From contig JBBELK010000946.1 of NCBI GenBank assembly GCA_037783545.1, positions 62,001 through 126,000 of the forward strand: a stretch of 64,000 nt of DNA, given 5' to 3'. Positions 56,501 through 64,000 of the stretch are shown one piece after another (within the stretch, counting starts at the first letter, position 1; every line of letters begins with the position of its first letter). The notes beneath the pieces were generated by a model. It was given only the letters and a program-made list of their open reading frames with translations. It did no database searches and was not told the origin of the DNA. The position numbers and the translations under genes are program-made. This DNA is from Henricia sp. BOLD:AAB3569. Lineage: Eukaryota; Echinodermata; Asteroidea; Spinulosida; Echinasteridae.

Positions 56501-59500
56501 GACAAGAGAAAAATCATACGGTCCTCACCGAGAGTTCGAACCCGAGACCTCTGGCAAACTGGACAGACCAGCTGAGCTATGAGGCACACTGGTATACTCC
56601 CTCAGGTTTCCCCAAGATCTCTGACACACCGGGCAGACGCTCTACCAGCTGAGCTTTGAGGCACAGTAGTATACTCCCTCAGGTTTTCTCCCAAGATCTC
56701 TGACACACCGTGCAGATGTTCTACCAGCTGAGCTATGAGGCATAGTGGTATACTCCTCAAGGTTTCCCCTCAAGATCTCTGACACACCGGGCAGATGTTC
56801 TACCCTCTGAGCTATGAGACACAGTGGTATACTCCCTAAGGTTTTCCCCAAGATCTCTGACACACCGTGCAGATGCTCTACCAACTGAGCTATGAGGCAC
56901 AGTGGTATACTCCCTCAGGTTTTTCCCAAGATCTCTGACACACCGTGCAGATGCTCTACCAGCTGAGCTATGAGGCACAGTGGTATACTCCCTTAGGTTT
57001 TCCCCCCCAAGACCTCTGGCACACAGGGCAGATGCTCTACCAACTGAGCTATGAGGCACAGTGGTATACTCCCTCAGGTTTTCCCAAGATCTCTGACACA
57101 CCGTGCAGATGCTCTACCAGCTGAGCTATATGAGGCACAGTGGTATACTCCCTCAGGTTTTCCCTAAGCCCTCTGACACACTGGGCAGATGCTCTACCAA
57201 CTGAGCTATGAGGCACAGTGGTATACTCCCTCAGGTTTTTCCCCAAGATATCTGACACACCGGGCAGATGCTCTACCAGCTGAGCTATGAGGCACAGTGG
57301 TGTATTCCCCCAAGTTTTCCCAAGACCTCTGACACACCGGGCAGATGCTCTACCAGCCGAGCTATGAGGCACACTGGTATACTCCCTCAGGTTTCCCCCA
57401 AGACCTCTGACACACCGGGCAGATGCTTTACCAGCTGAGCTATGAGACACAGTGGTATACTCCCTCAGGTTTCCCCGAAACCACCGACACACCGGGCAGA
57501 CGCTCTACCAACTGAGCTTTGAGGCACAGTCACTATGAACATCTAACAATGGAAATTGGGCACACACCATTGTTACTAACAATGGGGTCACAATGAACAT
57601 GTACATGTTTTTGCTCATAGTGAGTAGTATAATACTCCCTCAGGTTTTCCCCCAAGATCTCTGACACACCGGGCAGATGCTTTACCAGCTGAGCTATAAA
57701 GCACAGCAGCATATTCCCTCAGGTTTTCCCTATAAACCCAACATTACTCTCTGTGCTGCATGGTTGTGCAACTTAGCTAAGTAATAAACGCAACACCTGA
57801 CAACAGCATTAATTTTTGGGCTGGTCTGATCCACATAATTTCAAAAATGAGGAAATGTTCTCCATCTTAGCAATGGTATAGGATCTTTGCCCTTAAACTA
57901 ATCCTTACCTGATGTATAGGAGGAGCACTTGACGTGTCCACCCTCGTTGTCATGTATGAAAGCCTGGACATTCTTCAACATGATGTGCTCATCGTGTGGG
58001 ATATTCTTGCCTTTCTTCTTGTCCCCCGACGCCATTGTAGAAGCGATTTCTTCAAGAATAGCCGCCTTGTTGAAAGACTTCATGCTTTTCTCAAAGTCAA
58101 AATCTGTCGCGAGGAACGACTCAACAGGAGTGCTGAAGCATTCGTCATTTCTCGCGTTGACGCCGATGATTCGCTTCTGTTTAGAGCCACCTTCGATTTT
58201 ACGTGGCGATGATCGGACTTTCTGATTTGCATCCACGTTTCCTGCAGTCACATTAGACAAAAGAAAACAAAGTTTGTACAAACAGACTTGTACCAATATC
58301 AGCAGCCAACTTCACAAATCATTACGAAACTGTGTAAGATTGCTTACAAAACTTAAGGTCCATAAAGTACGTACGCATGAAACGCCCTTTTTAGACCCCC
58401 CTCCCCCCTGTACCCATGGTGTACGCAATGTTAACAACCCCCCTCCCCCCTCCGTGCATACAATAATAATAATGATTAGATTTTTATAGCGCACATATCC
58501 ACCCTGCAGGGTGCTCAAGGCGCTGTTACCATTATTACCGCTGCCATCAGGGAATCACCAGAACCATTTCGCTTCAACTAGGTGGCTGCTGGTCAGGCGC
58601 ACAACCCTATCAGCAGTTAGATTGTGGCATTCCCCTTAACAGCTTCCCATATATCGCTTGGGTTGACGAGGCAACTGGGATTAAGTGCCTTGCCCAGGGA
58701 CACAGACACGTTGGTCGAAGTGGGGCTCGAACCCCCAACCTCTGATTAGGAGTCCCGCTTCATACCCACTAGACCACACGCGCTCCCATATATACGTACT
58801 TTATGGACAGCCCCTAAGCATAAGCTGCCTAACAGTCCAGCAATAAATTAATGCAAGCTAAGCCATTTGCAAAAGTTGTGCAGGCTACGCAATTTTTTAT
58901 GAAATCGGCTGCTGAGGCCCTCAGTGGTAAAAATGTGTCAAATTTCCTATTTTGATAACCCAATTTTCCCGCCTCCAATCCACCCACCTGCCCAACCCCC
59001 CCCCTCCCCCCCCCCAACGTGATGTTCTTGAACCCCATACCTGTGAGGTATCTATGTGTCTTGTTAGTCTTATCCTCAGCCGTTTCCTTCTCCTCCTCAG
59101 ACCCTTTATCCTTCCCATCATCCTTCAGTACTCGTTGAAACGCCGAAAGCTGCGTTCCTGAATAAATCCCTGTTTTCTCCGCCCCATCGACGCACTGCTT
59201 CGTGGGTGTCCGTCCGTTGGACCGATCTTGTCTACGTTGGCTCTTCTGAGCACTGCTGTTCTGTGGTCTGTGCTTGGCGTCAGGGGTCGAGTCGTTGGTC
59301 CCTTTTATCCCGTTGAGGAGGCCCACTTCGTCTTGCTTCAATGCTTCTTGTTCTTCAAAAGTCTTCAGGATTTTTAAATCCTTGATGTCAACAGCCCTAA
59401 AATGAGACATAATTTAAATGTTAATTGGAGGTTTTTTAATAGGTAAGACTTAAGGCTATGCATGGTGGAAATCAACGATAAAGGGTTTACGGTAGCACCA

Positions 59501-60045
59501 TGTGAAACTCTTTTGTATATGTGTGGTTCTGAAAAGAACCGGTGAGTGTGAACTCAACGTTTCGAACAACGTGCTCTGTTCGTCTTCAGGAGTAATGTTT
59601 TCATGTATTGCCATATACCCTTTGCATGGCAGACATTTTGGCCAGGATCGTACACGTAGTTCTTCGACAAAATGGTGGCCCCCATACTACAAGGCATTGC
59701 TGCAACTGTCATTCCTTTTGAAGTTCCTGTCCGCTTTTCAGTGGGTCATATTTCTTATTCTTTGAATAACCAAAATGTACAAGCTGCATTTGTTTAGCAC
59801 GATGTCTTCTGTATCTTGGGTATACTTCTCCTTTAGTGTCGCAACCATTTTGGGAGAATTTGAAAGAAAGAGACTTACCGTATAGTTATTTCCGGAACCT
59901 CAAACTTGACTCCATTTCGGTATGGCTTCTTGAGTGAGATCGACTGTTGGCTTTTATTGACCTTGGTGACCTCTCCCTGAAACGTGCCCAAAGTCTCGCC
60001 GCAATTCAGCGATAAGACGCTGCCAACAAAGTTCATCTGATCCAT
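53569..60045 (-). CDS. EDC3: Enhancer of mRNA-decapping protein 3, six exons
   Basis: Spliced model, about 513 residues (vertebrate EDC3 is about 508). Exons: 60045-59879, 59396-59041, 58241-57909, 56448-56295, 54808-54606, 53897-53569; phases and splice sites all agree. Residues 1-56 are the divergent LSm domain, with MDQMNFVGSVLSLNCGETLG matching the EDC3 start. A low-complexity region leads to the FDF motif (TDFDFEKSMKSFNKAAILEE, about 220-240). The C-terminal half is the YjeF-N (Rossmann-like) domain with VCGPHLQGAQGINCARHLA and VLSIDP. EDC3 scaffolds decapping: LSm binds DCP2/DCP1, FDF binds the DDX6 helicase, and YjeF-N dimerises, all in cytoplasmic P-bodies. Introns 3-5 are loaded with tandem arrays derived from exon 5 and from a tRNA-like SINE. 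Confidence 0.95.
54119..54530 (+). repeat. Tandem array of a tRNA-like SINE head, about five copies
   Basis: Units near 77 bp starting at 54141, 54219, 54296, 54372 and 54450. Each holds GCCTCATAGCTCAGCTGGTAG-like sequence, that is an A-box/D-arm-like segment, then TCTGCC...CAGAGGTCTTGGG. The last unit alone continues into a degenerate B box (GGTTGGAATC) and SINE body with ATATGATTTTTCTCTC. It lies in EDC3 intron 5, antisense to the gene. Confidence 0.85.
54811..55643 (-). repeat. 119 bp tandem array of partial EDC3 exon 5 copies, seven units
   Basis: Exact 119 bp period (markers at 54811, 54930, 55049, 55168, 55287, 55406, 55525). Each unit repeats the 3' splice site (CTGACAG|GGAGTAC on the minus strand) and two pieces of exon 5, with the codons for PHLQGAQ lost, then runs straight into the next intron piece. 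Read in the exon 5 frame each copy soon meets a stop. The units are pseudo-exons lying just upstream of the real exon 5. Confidence 0.93.
55848..56131. mobile_element. Fold-back element with GTGACCCACTCTGG ends and AAAT duplication
   Basis: Ends GTGACCCACTCTGG and CCAGAGCGGGTCAC, with nearly the whole element self-complementary (CAGATCCACGCTCATTAAAA with TTTTAATGAGCGTGGATCTG). AAAT flanks both sides. It lies in EDC3 intron 4. Confidence 0.9.
56507..57740 (-). repeat. Tandem array of a tRNA-like SINE head, about 14 copies
   Basis: Units near 78 bp; on the minus strand each reads GCCTCATAGCTCAGCTGGTA, then a GAGCATCTGCCC-type segment, then CAGAGATCTTGGG. The leftmost unit continues into GGTTCGAACTC, a good B box, and then GACCGTATGATTTTTCTC, matching the last unit of the array at 54119-54530. 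So the same SINE head has been amplified here too, in the opposite orientation. It lies in EDC3 intron 3. The individual units lack the 3' half of a tRNA and are not tRNA genes. Confidence 0.88.
58459..58795 (-). mobile_element. tRNA-derived SINE, apparently full length
   Basis: On the minus strand it starts GGGAGCGCGTGTGGTCTAGT, with A-box-like TGGTCTAGTGGG and B-box GGGGTTCGAGCCC, has the core GTGTCCCTGGGCAAGGCAC, and ends GCGCTATAAAAATC with (ATT)n. It lies in EDC3 intron 2. Confidence 0.8.
58845..58912. mobile_element. End fragment of the GCAGCCGATTTCACG fold-back family
   Basis: Right-end sequence ATGAAATCGGCTGC preceded by GTTGTGCAGGCTACGCAA, as at the right end of 48774-49308. The other end is missing. 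Confidence 0.5.
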
Positions 60046-60477
60046 TGCCTGAAGCGTTCAAATGAAAAAGGAAATTATAAAGTCAATTTGGTAAGAATGT
60101 GCAAGTCGGACATCGCTAGTGCAGATATGAATAGAAAAACAATTTTCGCAAGAAAAAGATTTTACTTTAAACAAATGTAAACATTTTGAGCCAGTCTCAT
60201 GTGTTTTCCACATGAAAGCATGAAGCTATTTAAACAGTATTGTCGTTACATTTGGTCAGGGATACTTTCAGAGCTCTAGCTGAAAGTGATTTTTACGTTA
60301 ACCCGTTAGACACTGAAGTACATAAACCACTATGGCTGCCTGCTACTGTGCTACAATGCAAGTGACGAATTCTCAAAGTGATTCTTTACATAAAATTTTA
60401 GTGCCATAAAAATAACTTTTATATGGCTATGGCTGCCGTAAGAATAGCCACAGCCTGTTTGCCAATTCCACTGCTGT
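60046..60477. other. Upstream region of EDC3, no promoter element called
   Basis: Presumed 5' UTR and promoter region of the minus-strand gene. I see no TATA box at a convincing place. TTAACCCGTTAGACACTG near 60298 resembles a TTAA-type MITE end, without a partner. Confidence 0.4.
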
Positions 60478-61107
60478 ACCAGCTCGACCGTTCAACCGAC
60501 TTGACCGTTGACCAACTCAACTTCAAAGTTGAGCCAACTCATACGTTAAACCAACTTGACCGCTGTGCGCACTACTCTTTTGCGCGCGAGTCGGTTTCAA
60601 ACGGCGATTTCATGGTGCTACCAAGCACAGAAATGTTTCCTTTCATTTGCAAAAACGAATAATTAGCTGCATATGGGTTTCATCTGAAAGATGATGTATT
60701 GACGGGTGGACGATGGGCTGAATCACGGGCTGCGCCGGCCCAAACCGATGTCAATGGCAAAGTCGGTCACATTAACAACGCACCGCGCCAGCACTCCCAG
60801 CAGAGTCCAGAAAACGCAAAAGCGAAATTTTAAAAAGTTTTAAATTTTAAGAAGTTTAATTTGTTTCAGCTTGCACAAGTGTTCGGAGGGAAATGTTTGA
60901 TGTCACATTTATGTCAGTTTCAGTGATGATTCATTCAACTTTGCTTTTGCGAACTGCCGCAAACTTTTCCTGGGCTGTGAGCGCACGAAGGTCGAGTTGG
61001 ACAACGGTCGAGTTGACTTCTCCGGTTGAACGCACAACGATCGAGCTGGTACAACAGTCGAGTTGGTTCAAGTCAAGTTGGCAATCGGTCGAGTTGACCT
61101 GCACCCA
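60478..61107. repeat. Inverted arrays of GGTCGAGTTG-type units, outer pair
   Basis: At 60478-60565 the unit appears as CAACTTGACC/CAACTCGACC on the plus strand; at 60984-61107 it appears in inverse as GGTCGAGTTG about seven times. The arrays flank about 400 bp of unique, partly GC-rich sequence, a layout like a fold-back transposon with repetitive arms. Confidence 0.65.
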
Positions 61108-61136
61108 GTAGCTGCATGCCCAGTAGATCAGGGTAC

Positions 61137-61795
61137 AGGTCAACTCGGTCCCAAGTCAACTCGGTCCCAGGTCAACTCGGTCCCAAGTCAACTCGGCCTC
61201 AAGTCAACTCGGCCCCAAGTCAACTCGGCCCCAACGAACTAAACCCCAGGACAACTCGTTTAATGCAATCCGCGCCCCACCAAAATTGCCCGTAAATCTG
61301 ACGTCAAACAATTTGCAGTAAACATTCGCCTAGGCCCTATTTTAAGTTGAACTTTAATAGGCCCAAGCAAATTTGTGGCACAAACTGTCAAATTCGCGTC
61401 AAGTTCGCTTTCACAAGCCCTCGCGTATGAATTTGTCATTCGGCATATTGCGTCGAATGAATCAAAAAAAAAATCGAGCTGCTTAGAAATCTTGTACATT
61501 TTCAAGAGCGGTCGAGTTGTCCTGGGCCTTAGTTCGTTGGGACCGAGTTGACTCGGGACCGAGTTAACCTGGGACCGAGTTGACTTGGGACCGAGTTGAC
61601 TTGGGACCGAGTTGACTTGGGACCGAGTTGACCGAGACCATAGAGCAAGGAACATATGCCGAGACCGAGTTGACTTGGGACCGAGTTGACCGGGACCGAG
61701 TTGACTTGGGACCGAGTTGACCGGGACCGAGTTGACTTGGGACCGAGTTGACTTGGGACCGAGTTGACTTGGGACCGAGTTGACTCGAAACCGTA
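61137..61795. repeat. Inverted arrays of a 16-18 bp CAACTCGGTCCC unit, inner pair
   Basis: Left array 61137-61250 (GGTCAACTCGGTCCCAA, about six to seven units) and right array 61505-61795 (GGGACCGAGTTGACTT, about fifteen units) are inverted with about 250 bp between. Units are related to those at 60478-61107. Frames reading QLGPKSTRSQVNSVP are artefacts of the array. Confidence 0.9.
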
Positions 61796-62250
61796 GATCA
61801 CTGGTATTCCTGCTCTCCTTTGTGCACAGTGCAGCAATGCAATGACAACGGCAGCCTTCTTTTTCTGGTCGCAATTTGTTTTTTTCAAATGAATTATACT
61901 TTACTGTAATAATTTATTTCACATTGAAAATAGCAGCACAAATAGACAAATCTTTATTCTTTTATATAAGAGCAACAAATCTGTAGAAGCGTACCCCTAT
62001 TCTTTCAAAAAAGGTGAAGAATTCAACAGTGTATTCAAGACAACTACAACGAAACTCGAGAAAGTGCATGACAGTGTTTTTATGTGAATACCGCCCTCTA
62101 TTGACTAGTAAACTAGAAAGTGCAGAAACAAAACCCCGTTCGATGATGCTAGAAAAACGGAGTTTTGAGGGCTAAAAACGAACGCAAGAACATCGTTCGC
62201 GAACGAGATTCTCACTCCCCGCTCAGTGGGGAAAGGTCATTCGAGAACAG
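61796..62250. other. Intergenic, nothing recognised
   Basis: No supported gene or repeat by eye. Confidence 0.4.
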
Positions 62251-62405
62251 TCGAGTTCGGGCGGTCTCTTCTTGACACGGGTAACTTGCTCTCGGTGCAT
62301 TGGTGGTGTGTGATCCTGTCCTGAGTGCACTGTTCTGGGGTCGTGTTCTCGTCGTTCGGGCGCGAGAACAATGTTCGCGTGTCAAGAACATACCGCCCGA
62401 ACTCG
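62251..62405. mobile_element. Fold-back MITE, CTTGACACGGGTAACT family, copy 2
   Basis: CGAGTTCGGGCGGTCTCTTC and its partner GAACATACCGCCCGAACTCG are inverted ends. The interior matches 37533-37675 (TTGACACGGGTAACT, GGTGGTGTGTGA, GCGAGAACA). Confidence 0.85.
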
Positions 62406-63258
62406 TAACCATGGAGGAAGGAAGTAACTTAGCTGGCTGCCGCAAATTTACCCAGCCTAATTGTTTTAAATTGACAGTACGGAGGAAAAACAACCACACA
62501 TAACAACCTTTGATTGAGATTTTGATGAAGCAGCATTTTCTCAACAACCATGGTTTCCATGATCATCTTCCTCCATGCCATGATAAGTTTCTTCCTCCAT
62601 GATAGTACCAACTTGCACCATTTTGAGAAAGCGAACGACACAAACGCAAATTTGACATCACAGCGGAGTTTTCGCGCTACGAAATCGCAGAAAAACCATC
62701 TAGTTTTTCGCCGTGAAAGGTTTGACGTCATCAGACTTTCCTCCATGGTCAGATTGGCGTTCGTTTACGCGTCTTGAACGCCAGATTCGTGTTCGCGTTC
62801 GCTTTCACGCGAAATAGGCCGAACCGTTCGGTCTTCAAACATCGGCGTCGCCAAGGGGCGAACCTGCATGGGCAGAGCAAGTCCCACTTCTGCGCCCCTC
62901 CCCTCCCCCGATAAACTGTCGTGGGCGCTCCTTGTGTAACCACCCCCTCCCCACCCAAAGACTTGAGGTGCATTATGTGCAAAGTGCGTCCCTAGATGTT
63001 GGACCCATCCCCTTAATTGGCCTCCCGGCCCCACTTTGAAAAGTCTGACGATGCCGCTGCCCTCATAGATCATTTTCCTATTTTAGACATAGGAAACATG
63101 ATTTCGGACACCATTTTTCCTTCCACATCTTTAATTCAGCTAGAAAATCTACACTTTCATATACAAAATACAGCAATACTCAATGTTGATTTTTTTAAAA
63201 AATTGAAAAGAAATTTTCAACGTTACTATCGCCTGTGATGAAAAAAATGAGAATCCCC
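62406..63258. other. Intergenic, nothing recognised
   Basis: Several short overlapping frames but no domain. The GC-rich part near 62860-63060 contains C runs on the plus strand. Confidence 0.4.
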
Positions 63259-63890
63259 TATATAGACCGTATCGAATAGCCGCTATTTCGTACGGCAGTT
63301 TCTTTGTTCCTTGAGGACATGCATGGTTGCACATATTGTGCTTACATTGTTGAACAGTTTAAGGGTGCACACAAGTAAATAGGCAAGATCTGTGCGCCGA
63401 GCTCATGAATATTTTGTATGCCCGCAAATTCTTCTTTATTAGGAAGAAATGCGAGCTGAACGAGTGTGGTCTTGTGTAGATTATGATTATCGCCGCGATG
63501 TGGGGTATTTTTTCTTCCAACTACAAACATTTTGGACACTGTAGCTCCTAAAAGTGGCCCTATTTTGCCAAGTAGCCTATGTGCCTTTGTTTCAAAATGG
63601 ATGCAGGTCTGATTAGCAAGTTTCACTGTTGTAGGTTTAGTTTTGTTTCAAGTGCAAATTAGGGAATAAAAGTGACGGATTACCCCCATAAAATTGAACA
63701 GAATTAAAAAGATGAGAAATCAGTGAGTATTCTGGTTGTTGTCCTGAGAAGCCGAGAGAGTTGTGAGTATTTTTAAATGATTTTTGAAAATTGGGCATTT
63801 AGCATTGGTTCCTATGGGAGCAATATGTGTGCAACCTGTAGTAACGAAAGGTGCCCCACGAAATGGCGGCTATTCGATACGGTCTATAAC
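63259..63890. mobile_element. Non-autonomous DNA element with TATAGACCGTATCGAATAGC ends
   Basis: TATAGACCGTATCGAATAGC at the left is mirrored by GCTATTCGATACGGTCTATA at the right, then CGCTATTTCG versus CGAAATGGCG. It is about 630 bp with a unique interior and no transposase frame. TA at the borders fits Tc1/mariner-type integration. Confidence 0.85.
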
Positions 63891-64000
63891 AATTCGGCAA
63901 TACACCAACATGGGTAACCAAAGTGTTAAACATGTACTAGTAGCATCACGAAAAATCCACATGAACACATTTTGTCATGATTTCTGTACATTAAGTTAAT

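Noticed and set aside
56642-57492. Frames with EYTTVPHSSAGRASARCVR repeats
   Set aside because: They are translations of the 78 bp SINE-head array.
56507-57740. A cluster of tRNA genes
   Set aside because: The units have a D-arm-like segment but lack a T arm and a matching acceptor stem. Only one unit carries a B box, and that one runs into a SINE body.
61260-61888. Frames of 119 and 204 codons with QLGPKSTRSQVNSVP repeats
   Set aside because: They read through the inverted CAACTCGGTCCC arrays and show nothing beyond the repeat.

Overview
The window looks like repeat-rich genomic DNA of a marine invertebrate, probably a deuterostome (echinoderm, hemichordate or lancelet). The clues are intron-rich genes with short exons, a PAN/apple plus fibrinogen-domain gene, a Ty3-type element, CR1/L2-type LINEs, tRNA-derived SINEs and many fold-back DNA elements. 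The species cannot be fixed by eye.

Layout. Positions 1-11461 are a nearly complete minus-strand Ty3/gypsy-type LTR element with open gag and pol frames. Its two long LTRs are almost identical, and the downstream one is cut by the window edge. From 11462 to about 23030 I recognise no gene; this stretch is studded with fold-back elements. Positions 23034-50187 hold one minus-strand host gene that I assembled from 24 exons whose phases all fit. It encodes about 1093 residues: an N-terminal B-box-type zinc finger, a coiled coil, two extended Tudor modules separated by a long acidic low-complexity linker, and a C-terminal CCHC zinc knuckle. A 6.1 kb intron of this gene (26574-32663) contains an antisense, intronless fibrinogen-related gene copy at 27545-31076. 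That copy carries a frameshift and is split by an internally deleted LINE. Positions 53569-60045 hold the minus-strand gene for EDC3, the enhancer of mRNA decapping, in six exons encoding about 513 residues. From 60046 to 64000 there are fold-back and inverted-repeat elements only.

The two host genes are tandem on the minus strand, 3.4 kb apart. Both families belong to RNA-granule biology: EDC3 is a P-body decapping scaffold, and multi-Tudor proteins usually work in germ granules and the piRNA pathway. A shared role is only inferred.

The most unusual structures are intronic. EDC3 exon 5 has seven tandem 119 bp partial copies, each keeping the 3' splice site. Exon 9 of the Tudor gene has two extra 145 bp partial copies, each keeping the 5' splice site. 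EDC3 introns 3 and 5 carry tandem arrays of a tRNA-like SINE head in opposite orientations. Other points are a 12 bp minisatellite inside a fold-back element arm, nested and abutting fold-back elements, and an LTR that carries an internal 98 bp direct repeat bounding 1.76 kb.
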